Source of the DNA: Gammaproteobacteria bacterium
GTDB taxonomy: Bacteria > Pseudomonadota > Gammaproteobacteria > UBA12402
Direction: 5' to 3'
Assembly (NCBI GenBank): GCA_028282395.1
Contig: JANQHY010000204.1
Span: 1 to 5,740 of the forward strand
Length of the DNA stretch: 5,740 nt
A program made the translations under genes and the position numbers. The notes under the pieces were generated by a model. It worked only from the letters and a program-made list of their open reading frames with translations. It had not been told where the DNA came from and searched no databases. Shown one piece after another: positions 1 through 5,740 of the stretch; within the stretch, counting starts at the first letter, position 1, and each line of letters begins with the position of its first letter.

Positions 1-2
1 TT

Positions 3-95
3 AGTAACTAACGATTACTCGAATGCTACACAATTAGCGAACTACCTAGTCGATAAAGGGGTGCCATTTAGGCAAGCGCATGAAATAACGGGTAA
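3..95 (+). repeat. Left arm of perfect 93-bp inverted repeat (inverted copy of an argH segment)
   Basis: I paired this arm base by base with 139-231 (positions summing to 234) and all 93 pairs match; pairing fails at 2/232 and at 96/138. Read on the plus strand it encodes the same piece of argininosuccinate lyase as the minus-strand gene ([19 protein letters not shown] and onward to TGK), so it is an inverted extra copy of part of argH. The plus-strand frame is open from the window edge and stops at TGA 112-114 after a few non-lyase codons from the spacer. Absence of any substitution means the copy is very recent or artificial. Only bases 1-2 lie outside it, so the copy begins essentially at the window edge, as expected of a contig-end fold-back. 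Confidence 0.97.
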
Positions 96-1304
96 CGACT
101 CGAGTAGTAACTGATTATCAATACAGTACAAAACAATCTTACCCGTTATTTCATGCGCTTGCCTAAATGGCACCCCTTTATCGACTAGGTAGTTCGCTAA
201 TTGTGTAGCATTCGAGTAATCGTTAGTTACTGCAGCGCGCATTTTCTCATGATTTAGTCGCATGGTTTTAATCATTGGTGTATAAACCGCTAACGTTTGA
301 TTCACAGTCTTCACCGTATCAAATAATCCCTCTTTATCCTCCTGCATATCTTTATTGTATGCAAGCGGTAATCCTTTCAATACCGTAAGCAATCCAATAA
401 GTGCACCATAAACTCGACCACTCTTGCCTCTGGCCAGTTCAGCCACATCTGGATTCTTTTTCTGTGGCATCATACTACTACCGGTGCAGAATTGATCATC
501 GAGCTGGATAAAAGAGAATTCTTGACTGCACCATAAAATAATCTCTTCACTAAGTTTTGATAAATGCATCATAATAAGTGCCGAAGCGGAAAGAAATTCA
601 ACAACAAAATCACGATCACTAACTGCATCGAGACTATTCTCATAAATTCCAGAAAAGTTAAGTAATTTAGCGACATACTCCCTATCCACTTTTACGCCAC
701 TTCCTGCCAATGCGCCAGCACCAAGTGGACAGATATTTATACGCGCAAAACCATCAATTAATCGCTGTGTATCGCGATGGAACATATTAAAATAAGCCAA
801 CATATGATGTGCAAAACGTAGAGGCTCTGCTCTCTGTAGGTGCGTATAGCCCGGAATCAAGGTATCAATGTTATCTACCGCAAGCGTTACAAGCACTTCC
901 ATAAAATGGTAGAGTTTATCAACAATTGATAGTGTCTGATAGCGCAAATAGAGATGAATATCCAATGCGACTTGATCATTACGGCTACGCCCTGTATGCA
1001 GCTTGCCTGCCGTAGGCCCGATAAGCTGATGGAGGCTTCTTTCAATATTCATATGAATATCTTCATCTTCTGTCCTAAATACAATGTCGCCATGCTCTAT
1101 TTTATCACTCAGCTCTTTGAGTCCTTTCGTAATCAAAGCAACATCCTCTTTAGCAAGAATTTCGCAGAAACCTAACATCTCAACATGCGCCAAACTGCCT
1201 TGAATATCAAACTGTGCTAATTGATGATCAAAACCAATCGAAGCATTATAGTCATCAACCAATTCATTTGTTGGTTTTTTAAATCTTCCGCCCCATAACT
1301 TCAT
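42..1304 (-). CDS. argH: Argininosuccinate lyase, C-terminus replaced by inverted-repeat read-through (truncated)
   Basis: This enzyme splits argininosuccinate into arginine and fumarate, the last step of arginine synthesis, as a cytoplasmic homotetramer of the fumarase/aspartase superfamily. The N-terminus [10 protein letters not shown] is typical of ArgH. Visible motifs are TGRSRNDQ (104-111), GYTHLQ with the catalytic-type His155, and the superfamily signature [11 protein letters not shown] (275-285) containing the catalytic serine. [20 protein letters not shown] (360-380) is the usual start of the C-terminal helical domain. Sequence is lyase-like to about residue 403. Residues 404-420 ([17 protein letters not shown]) come from the antisense of argH itself, through the inverted repeat, and end at TAG 42-44. 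The family is usually about 455-465 residues, so around 40-55 native residues are missing. The start has a GAGGTG ribosome site (1319-1314), 9 nt upstream and inside the end of argG; the gap to argG is 3 bp. Identity is certain; the end as written is probably not the true gene end. Confidence 0.95.
   Translation of the reverse strand: MKLWGGRFKKPTNELVDDYNASIGFDHQLAQFDIQGSLAHVEMLGFCEILAKEDVALITKGLKELSDKIEHGDIVFRTEDEDIHMNIERSLHQLIGPTAGKLHTGRSRNDQVALDIHLYLRYQTLSIVDKLYHFMEVLVTLAVDNIDTLIPGYTHLQRAEPLRFAHHMLAYFNMFHRDTQRLIDGFARINICPLGAGALAGSGVKVDREYVAKLLNFSGIYENSLDAVSDRDFVVEFLSASALIMMHLSKLSEEIILWCSQEFSFIQLDDQFCTGSSMMPQKKNPDVAELARGKSGRVYGALIGLLTVLKGLPLAYNKDMQEDKEGLFDTVKTVNQTLAVYTPMIKTMRLNHEKMRAAVTNDYSNATQLANYLVDKGVPFRQAHEITGKIVLYCIDNQLLLESLPVISCACLNGTPLSTR
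139..231 (-). repeat. Right arm of perfect 93-bp inverted repeat (resident argH sequence)
   Basis: This arm is the reverse complement of 3-95 and lies in the normal position within argH, encoding about residues 359-389 of the minus-strand lyase frame. It is continuous with the rest of the gene on its right side, so it is the original and the left arm is the copy. The 43-bp spacer (96-138) carries the last lyase-like codons ([14 protein letters not shown]). If transcribed, the two arms would form a 93-bp RNA stem with a 43-nt loop. Confidence 0.97.
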
Positions 1305-1307
1305 AAA

Positions 1308-2513
1308 TTAAACCACCTCTTTTCTATTAACAACGGAATTAACCTTGAGTGGCAATCCCCATAATTCAATAAATCCTTTTGCCGCATCATGATCAAAGGC
1401 ATCATCCTCTTTATAGGTTGCCAGATCGAGTTGATAGAGTGACTGCTGTGATTGACGCCCCACCACTGTTGCGTTACCTTTAAACAACTTCATCTTTACC
1501 GCACCATTGACAGTTTCCTGCGTTTGATCAATGAAAGCATTAATAGCATCAAACAGCGGTGAGTACCATAACCCTTCGTAAACCATATTAGAAAATTTCT
1601 GCTCAATGGTAGTTTTGAAATGGATCACATTACGCGTTAAGCAGAGTGATTCCAATGCCTGATGGGCCCTGATCAACGTTAATGCTGCTGGTGCTTCGTA
1701 AATCTCTCTCGATTTAATACCTACCAGACGATTTTCAACATGATCAATTCGACCAATGCCATGCTTGCCTGCTATTTGGTTGAGTTCAGCAATCAACTGA
1801 TCAAATGGCAGTGCTTCACCATTAAGTTTTTTTGCCACCCCTTGCTCAAAATCAATGGTAATATATTCTGCCTCATCGGGCGCCTTAGCGACTGGAGTAG
1901 TCCAGGCAAATGCCTCCTCAGGTGGCTCTACCCATGGATCCTCCAATACTCCACACTCGCAACTTCTCCCCCATAAATTAAGATCAATACTAAATGGATT
2001 TGCCTGACTGATTGGCAGTGGGATAGCATGCGTTTTTGCATACTCAATCGCTTGTTCACGACTCATTGGTGATTGACGCACCGGCGCAACAATTTTTAAT
2101 TTTGGATTTAGACTATTAATTGAGACATCAAATCTGACTTGATCATTACCTTTGCCTGTACAGCCATGTGCGACTGCCACCGCGCCCTCTTTTGCAGCAA
2201 TATCAACTAATATATCAGCGATAAGTGGTCGCGATAAGGCTGAAATTAATGGATAAACCCCTTCATAAAGAGCATTAGCTTTTAATGCCTTGGTTAAATA
2301 GTTCTCAGCGAAGCGCTTTTTAACATCCAAAACATAACAATTCGCTGCGCCAACTTTTAATGCTTTCTCTTTAATCGCTTGCAGGTCTTTTCCTTCGCCC
2401 AAATCCGCTGCCATTGCAATCACATCATAATGGTATTGATCTTGTAACCATTTAATTGCAACCGATGTATCAAGACCACCAGAATAGGCTAAAACAATTT
2501 TCTCTTTTGACAT
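1308..2513 (-). CDS. argG: Argininosuccinate synthase
   Basis: ArgG joins citrulline and aspartate with ATP, via a citrullyl-AMP intermediate, to make argininosuccinate in the cytoplasm. The 401-residue length is that of the common short ArgG type (about 400), unlike the longer E. coli form of about 447. The N-type ATP pyrophosphatase P-loop SGGLDTS is at 11-17. The substrate-binding motif [13 protein letters not shown] is at 116-128, [11 protein letters not shown] at 184-194, and the conserved block [19 protein letters not shown] at 252-270 is followed by IYEAPA. All expected blocks are present and in order with no frameshift. The start is fixed by an excellent Shine-Dalgarno, AAGAGGTGATC (2526-2516), which lies over the last codons and stop of argB; the gap between the genes is 4 bp. 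Its product feeds ArgH directly. Confidence 0.98.
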   Translation of the reverse strand: MSKEKIVLAYSGGLDTSVAIKWLQDQYHYDVIAMAADLGEGKDLQAIKEKALKVGAANCYVLDVKKRFAENYLTKALKANALYEGVYPLISALSRPLIADILVDIAAKEGAVAVAHGCTGKGNDQVRFDVSINSLNPKLKIVAPVRQSPMSREQAIEYAKTHAIPLPISQANPFSIDLNLWGRSCECGVLEDPWVEPPEEAFAWTTPVAKAPDEAEYITIDFEQGVAKKLNGEALPFDQLIAELNQIAGKHGIGRIDHVENRLVGIKSREIYEAPAALTLIRAHQALESLCLTRNVIHFKTTIEQKFSNMVYEGLWYSPLFDAINAFIDQTQETVNGAVKMKLFKGNATVVGRQSQQSLYQLDLATYKEDDAFDHDAAKGFIELWGLPLKVNSVVNRKEVV

Positions 2514-2515
2514 AT

Positions 2516-2526
2516 GATCACCTCTT
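2516..2526 (-). promoter_or_regulatory. Strong argG ribosome binding site overlapping argB stop
   Basis: AAGAGGTGATC shares eight consecutive bases (AGGTGATC) with the full anti-Shine-Dalgarno complement AAGGAGGTGATC. It is built from the last argB codons and its TGA, so ribosomes ending argB are placed directly to start argG. It confirms the argG start codon at 2513. Confidence 0.85.
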
Positions 2527-3393
2527 ATTCACTTCATATACTTCACTATCTTTTTTACACAGTGTGCCAATCCCTTTCACAGTAAAGAGTTCCTCAATTA
2601 AAATATGTGGCTTCTTACCATTCAACATATGCACTTGACTCATTTTATCATTGAGTGCATCGAGTATAGCGCTGACTTTGACCAGCATACCATCAGTGAC
2701 AACTCCCTGCGCAATTAAGGCTTCTAGTTCATTGCCAGATAGTTGTGACAAAAGTTTTCCATCATTATTATAAATACCATCCTGGTCAGTTAAATAAATT
2801 AGCTTATCAACGGCTAAAGCGTTAGCGATATGGCAAGCAGCAATATCGGCATTGACATTCATGGCCTTTCCATCATCATCAATACCAATAGGCGCAATAA
2901 CGGGTATTGAACCAAAGTTCTTCCCTTGAAAAGAGAGCACATTGACAATAGCATCAACATTTACCGCACTAATTTTCCCTGTGCGCCCATGCTGATGACT
3001 AAAATGATCACACTGCAGCATACTATTATCTGAACCTGACAAGCCTATTGCACTCATGCCAATACTGTTTAACTTCCTTACTAGTAATTTATTAACATGG
3101 CCACATAGCACCATCTCAATAATATTCATAGCAGCAGGAGGCGTCACACGTAATCCATTAATAAACTTTGTCTCAATATTATTGAGTGAAAGTTCGCGTT
3201 TTATCGCTCTGCTGCCGCCATGAACCAGAACGATCTTCATACCAACACCTCTAAGTAGTTTTAAATCTTCACACAATGATTTAATTAGTTGATCATCATT
3301 TAGAATTGATCCTCCTAATTTAATTAATAGTGTATGACCAAAGAATTTATTGCTGTAGGCCAAGGTATCAATAATAGTATCGACGACTGTCAT
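2518..3393 (-). CDS. argB: N-acetylglutamate kinase
   Basis: ArgB phosphorylates N-acetylglutamate with ATP, the second step of ornithine synthesis, and belongs to the amino acid kinase fold. Visible motifs are LIKLGGS (23-29, with phosphate-binding Lys25 and the glycine loop), VLVHGGS (55-61), NGLRVT (80-85, acetylglutamate-binding Arg82), VIAPIG (165-170), MNVNAD (178-183) and TDGMLVKV (233-240, with Lys239). The protein has 291 residues, longer than E. coli ArgB (258). About 20 residues before the first strand ([15 protein letters not shown]) resemble the N-terminal helix of hexameric, arginine-inhibited kinases such as those of Pseudomonas and Thermotoga. The C-terminal [13 protein letters not shown] also resembles that type. 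Feedback inhibition by arginine is therefore inferred, not shown. One oddity is Ser61, where most relatives have the third Gly of HGGG. The ATG overlaps the argJ stop by 4 bp and is served by GGAG (3405-3402), 8 nt upstream. Confidence 0.96.
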   Translation of the reverse strand: MTVVDTIIDTLAYSNKFFGHTLLIKLGGSILNDDQLIKSLCEDLKLLRGVGMKIVLVHGGSRAIKRELSLNNIETKFINGLRVTPPAAMNIIEMVLCGHVNKLLVRKLNSIGMSAIGLSGSDNSMLQCDHFSHQHGRTGKISAVNVDAIVNVLSFQGKNFGSIPVIAPIGIDDDGKAMNVNADIAACHIANALAVDKLIYLTDQDGIYNNDGKLLSQLSGNELEALIAQGVVTDGMLVKVSAILDALNDKMSQVHMLNGKKPHILIEELFTVKGIGTLCKKDSEVYEVNKR

Positions 3394-4592
3394 GTTAAAT
3401 ACTCCGCATTAATTTTTACATACTTCTCAGTTAAGTCACAGCCCCAGGCAGTTGCCGTTTCCTTTCCAGCTAAAAAGTCAATATCAATCTCGATAGTATC
3501 CTCTTTTAATTTCTCTTCTAGCCCTACCATATCAACAGACTCAATCGCTGCACCGTGCGAAAATATTTTTACTCCCTGCATGGAAATGCTACAACGTTCA
3601 AGCATATTAGAGGAGATTCCTTCACTGCCAATTCGCGCAATAATTCTACCCCAATTGGGCGATCCTCCTTTTACTGCCGTTTTAATTAATGGACTGGCAA
3701 CAATTGATCGAGCAACTTTTTTTGCTTGCAAATTGTCTTCTGCTCCTATAACTTTTGCCTGAATTAGTTTTGACGCCCCTTCACCATCTCTGGCAATACT
3801 TTTTGCTAACGTGATCGCTACCTCCAACAATGCATTGTAAAATATCTTCCTGTCATGAAGATCTGTTAATGCAACCCCACTCATCCCATTCGCTAACATG
3901 AAAACAGAATCATTCGTTGAGGTCTCGCCATCAACACTAATCATATTGAAGCTTTGATCACAAACCATTTGCAATAGTCCCTTAGTCTCCATAGGGGATA
4001 GTTTTATATCGGTGAGTAGATAACCTAACATCGTAGCCATATTGGGATGTATCATACCTGACCCTTTACAAATACCGGTAATACAGACAGTTCCCTTGGA
4101 AAGAGAAACTTTTTTATAGATTGTTTTGGGCACAAGATCAGTTGTTAAAATAGCAACAGCAAACTTTTCAGCAATACTCGAAACACTATTCACTAATTCT
4201 GGAATGGCTCGGGTGATTTTTTTAATTGATAATGGCTCACCTATAACGCCTGTTGATGCTGTTAGTATTTGATCGCTTTTACAGTTTAATGTATCAGCAA
4301 CTGTTTGCGCCATAATTTGATTATCGTTAACGCCTTGTATCCCTGTTGCCGCATTCGCCTCACCGCTATTGGTAATAATGGCTTTAATGCCTGTTGATGG
4401 CAGGATTTTTTGACAATAGTTAACAGGCGCGGCCTTGCATCCGCTTTGTGTAAAAACTGCTGCGGCAACGCTTGGCTTTTGCGAAATAATAATCCCTAAG
4501 TCTGGGCGATAGCGCCTAACACCACAGTTGATTCCTCCAGCAGAGAAGCCTATCGGTAATTGCGTTCTAAAAATTCCGGGGCCTGGGCTCAT
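3390..4592 (-). CDS. argJ: Ornithine acetyltransferase (glutamate N-acetyltransferase), ArgJ family
   Basis: ArgJ moves the acetyl group from N2-acetylornithine to glutamate, giving ornithine and regenerating N-acetylglutamate; some members also use acetyl-CoA. It is an N-terminal-nucleophile protein that cleaves itself into alpha and beta chains. The cleavage motif is seen in KGSGMIHPNMATMLGY (176-191), predicting a cut between Ala186 and Thr187, with Thr187 as nucleophile. TASTGVIG (111-118) provides the oxyanion-hole Thr-Gly. SVDGETSTNDS (219-229) and VKGGSPNWGRI (308-318) are typical beta-chain blocks, and the end [10 protein letters not shown] is a normal ArgJ C-terminus. At 400 residues it is of normal size. 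The start overlaps the argC stop by 4 bp (ATGA) and has a strong GAGGAGGAG ribosome site (4606-4598), 5 nt upstream. Presence of argJ points to the cyclic acetyl-recycling pathway. Whether it is mono- or bifunctional cannot be read from the sequence; absence of argA and argE elsewhere in the genome would favour bifunctional. Confidence 0.97.
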   Translation of the reverse strand: MSPGPGIFRTQLPIGFSAGGINCGVRRYRPDLGIIISQKPSVAAAVFTQSGCKAAPVNYCQKILPSTGIKAIITNSGEANAATGIQGVNDNQIMAQTVADTLNCKSDQILTASTGVIGEPLSIKKITRAIPELVNSVSSIAEKFAVAILTTDLVPKTIYKKVSLSKGTVCITGICKGSGMIHPNMATMLGYLLTDIKLSPMETKGLLQMVCDQSFNMISVDGETSTNDSVFMLANGMSGVALTDLHDRKIFYNALLEVAITLAKSIARDGEGASKLIQAKVIGAEDNLQAKKVARSIVASPLIKTAVKGGSPNWGRIIARIGSEGISSNMLERCSISMQGVKIFSHGAAIESVDMVGLEEKLKEDTIEIDIDFLAGKETATAWGCDLTEKYVKINAEYLT

Positions 4593-5665
4593 AACAACTC
4601 CTCCTCAAACAGTAATCCGCTATGCAATGGTAATTGATACCAGGCATTAATATTCTCAATTGCCTGACTAGCAGCTCCCTTTAACAAATTATCAATACAA
4701 GAGATAAGTAGTATTTTGCCATTATCAACAAAATAACTAATGTGGGTCTTCGCTGTACCAATAACCGTTTTTAATGACAACAACGATTTATCATGTGACA
4801 TCTGATTAATCGCACGATGCTCAACAAGTGGATAATTTTGATACGCATCCGTCAGCACCTGAGATATATCATCTGTTATCTCTTGATCGGATACCACTGG
4901 CTGTTTGCTATCTGCATAAATTGTCATTGAGATACCGCGTACAAGCGGTAACATATGGGTGGTCAGTCGTACATGGCATGACTTGCCACTGTAGTGGCTA
5001 AGTGCATTATTAATTTCCGGCACATGTTGATGCTTGCCAATTTTGTAAGGGAAAAAGTTATTCGCCATCTCAGAAAACATCAAATCACTGTTGGTTTTTT
5101 TACCTGCACCCGATACGCCTGACTTAGCATCAATAATAATACTCTTCTCATCAATGAGATCTGCTTTAATAACTGGTAATAAGGCCATTAATGCGCAAGT
5201 AGCATAACAGCCAGGATTTGCTATCATGCCATTATGAGAATGATCCCCCTCTCGCTTCCATGGTAGTAATCCATATTGTGCTGCGCCTAATTTCTCCGGC
5301 GCTTGATGCGCAAGGCCATACCAATGCAGAAACTCATCCTGTGGCAAACGAAATGCACCACTCAGATCAATCAACCTGACTGCGCTATTATTAAACTTTG
5401 CTACCAACTCCATTGATACTTCGGTGGGTGTTGCCAGAGCCAGCACATCAATAATAGTGCAACCTGGCTGATCAATCTCTGCAAAAGAGACAACCGGTGT
5501 AGCATGCTGTGTTAATAATGATGGTAGTTGACCGGCCTCAACACTTGACTCTCTGGCATTCACCACCACCAAACTAAAATAGGGGTGACCAATAATTAAT
5601 TTTGCCAACTCTTGACCAACATAACCGCCAACACCGCAAATGCCAATTTTAATCTTTTTATTCAT
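4589..5665 (-). CDS. argC: N-acetyl-gamma-glutamyl-phosphate reductase
   Basis: ArgC reduces N-acetylglutamyl phosphate, made by ArgB, to N-acetylglutamate semialdehyde with NADPH. The N-terminal Rossmann loop GICGVGGYVGQEL (8-20) binds NADPH. The catalytic cysteine is Cys153 in NPGCYAT (150-156), and the conserved histidine motif is GKHQHVPEI (210-218). KSGVSGAGKK (181-190) and DNLLKGAASQAI (325-336) are further family blocks. The 358-residue length is slightly above the 310-350 usual for bacterial ArgC. The start gives a standard N-terminus directly before the Rossmann strand, and no internal Met lies close enough to be a rival. It is the first gene of the operon and follows an ArgR operator. 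Unlike the four genes behind it, it has no clear Shine-Dalgarno; the best upstream candidate is a weak AGAG about 7 nt away. Confidence 0.97.
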   Translation of the reverse strand: MNKKIKIGICGVGGYVGQELAKLIIGHPYFSLVVVNARESSVEAGQLPSLLTQHATPVVSFAEIDQPGCTIIDVLALATPTEVSMELVAKFNNSAVRLIDLSGAFRLPQDEFLHWYGLAHQAPEKLGAAQYGLLPWKREGDHSHNGMIANPGCYATCALMALLPVIKADLIDEKSIIIDAKSGVSGAGKKTNSDLMFSEMANNFFPYKIGKHQHVPEINNALSHYSGKSCHVRLTTHMLPLVRGISMTIYADSKQPVVSDQEITDDISQVLTDAYQNYPLVEHRAINQMSHDKSLLSLKTVIGTAKTHISYFVDNGKILLISCIDNLLKGAASQAIENINAWYQLPLHSGLLFEEELL

Positions 5666-5676
5666 TTATCTGCTCT

Positions 5677-5705
5677 ATTATACTCATTTATGAATAATTA
5701 TTCAT
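5677..5705 (-). promoter_or_regulatory. Proximal argC promoter (P1)
   Basis: On the minus strand there is a perfect -10 TATAAT (5682-5677). With a 17-bp spacer the -35 position reads ATGAAT (5705-5700), only 3 of 6 to consensus and wholly inside the ARG box. The arrangement is typical of an ArgR-repressed promoter. Only 11 nt separate the -10 box from the argC ATG, so transcription from here would start about 4-6 nt before the start codon and give an almost leaderless mRNA. Confidence 0.6.
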
Positions 5706-5706
5706 T
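5689..5706. promoter_or_regulatory. ARG box: ArgR repressor operator
   Basis: The 18-bp site TATGAATAATTATTCATT fits the E. coli ARG box consensus (wNTGAATwwwwATTCANw) at every defined position and is a perfect palindrome over its core (5691-5704). It lies 24-41 bp upstream of the argC start, covering the -35 and spacer region of the proximal promoter. This is where arginine-bound ArgR hexamer would block RNA polymerase. Repression of the whole argCJBGH transcript by arginine is inferred from the site and its position. Confidence 0.92.
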
Positions 5707-5708
5707 TA

Positions 5709-5725
5709 TTTGCATAATATTCTGT
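5709..5725. promoter_or_regulatory. Possible weak second ARG box
   Basis: ArgR usually binds paired boxes about 21 bp apart centre to centre. About 20 bp upstream of the strong box lies TGCATAATATTCT (5711-5723), with two recognisable half-sites (TGCAT, ATTCT). Each differs from consensus by one base, and the inner spacing is one base short. It may be a degenerate partner site. In this AT-rich stretch chance similarity is quite possible. Confidence 0.35.
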
Positions 5726-5740
5726 TTTGAATAATTTGTC
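5714..5740 (-). promoter_or_regulatory. Possible distal argC promoter (P2), cut by the window edge
   Basis: The minus strand begins GACA at the window edge (5740-5737), then 17 bp, then TATTAT (5719-5714). If the next two bases outside the window are TT, this is TTGACA-17-TATTAT, a good sigma-70 promoter. Its start would fall near 5706-5708, at the edge of the strong ARG box, giving a leader of about 41-43 nt. The first two -35 bases cannot be seen, so this is tentative. Confidence 0.35.

Noticed and set aside
3..231. Inverted repeat as an intrinsic terminator, insertion sequence end or CRISPR-like element
   Set aside because: The arms are coding argH sequence, with no U-tract, no transposase, no target duplication and no repeat-spacer pattern.
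954..1175. 73-codon plus-strand open frame inside argH
   Set aside because: It is antisense to a conserved part of argH, has no ribosome site or recognisable domain, and is a shadow frame.
1740..1976. 78-codon plus-strand open frame inside argG
   Set aside because: Antisense to conserved argG blocks, with no recognisable protein features.
2456..2638. 60-codon plus-strand open frame across the argG/argB junction
   Set aside because: Antisense to the argG start and argB end; low-complexity composition and no support.
3334..3762. 142-codon plus-strand open frame across argB/argJ
   Set aside because: Longest shadow frame, but it lies wholly antisense to strongly conserved argJ and argB sequence and its translation resembles no protein family I know.
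4286..4468. 60-codon minus-strand open frame inside argJ
   Set aside because: Same strand as argJ in another frame, internal to conserved argJ sequence, and without a start context of its own.
5658..5687. Nine-codon leader-peptide-like frame (MSIIEQINE) overlapping the argC start
   Set aside because: It contains no arginine codons, has no ribosome site, would be transcribed only from the uncertain P2, and lacks any attenuator hairpin. Probably chance.
1..5740. Previously undescribed biological system
   Set aside because: All five genes are well-known arginine enzymes with intact motifs, except for the argH end, and there is no unexplained gene-sized space.

Overview
The window holds an arginine biosynthesis operon read entirely on the minus strand, in transcription order argC, argJ, argB, argG, argH. 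The control region lies at the right edge (5666-5740) and the last gene runs off, or is broken, at the left edge. The DNA is AT-rich (roughly 40% GC by eye). An 18-bp site that fits the Escherichia coli ArgR operator consensus at every defined position lies just before argC. That operator, the proteobacterial character of the proteins and strong Shine-Dalgarno sites suggest a low-GC bacterium, most likely a gammaproteobacterium. The exact lineage cannot be named from this sequence alone.

Layout from right to left: a 75-bp regulatory region with ArgR operator and promoter elements; argC (5665-4589, N-acetylglutamyl-phosphate reductase); argJ (4592-3390, ornithine acetyltransferase); argB (3393-2518, N-acetylglutamate kinase); argG (2513-1308, argininosuccinate synthase); argH (1304-42, argininosuccinate lyase with an abnormal C-terminus). 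argC/argJ and argJ/argB overlap by 4 bp (ATGA). argB/argG and argG/argH are separated by only 4 and 3 bp, so the five genes are almost certainly one transcript with coupled translation.

Together ArgB and ArgC carry out the second and third steps of ornithine synthesis. ArgJ takes the acetyl group off N-acetylornithine and recycles it onto glutamate (the cyclic pathway). ArgG and ArgH turn citrulline plus aspartate into arginine plus fumarate. Acetylornithine aminotransferase (argD), ornithine carbamoyltransferase (argF) and carbamoyl phosphate synthase are needed to join these steps and are not in the window. ArgB appears to carry the N-terminal extension typical of arginine-inhibited kinases, which agrees with a cyclic pathway under feedback control.

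The one strange structure is at the left edge: a perfect 93-bp inverted repeat (3-95 and 139-231) around a 43-bp spacer. Both arms are the same piece of argH. It makes argH read back into its own antisense strand, so the last 17 codons of the open frame are not lyase sequence and the normal C-terminal domain is lost. The simplest explanation is a fold-back chimera at a contig end (amplification or assembly artefact). A genuine inverted duplication that kills argH is the biological alternative. Apart from this I see an ordinary biosynthetic operon and no sign of a new type of system.
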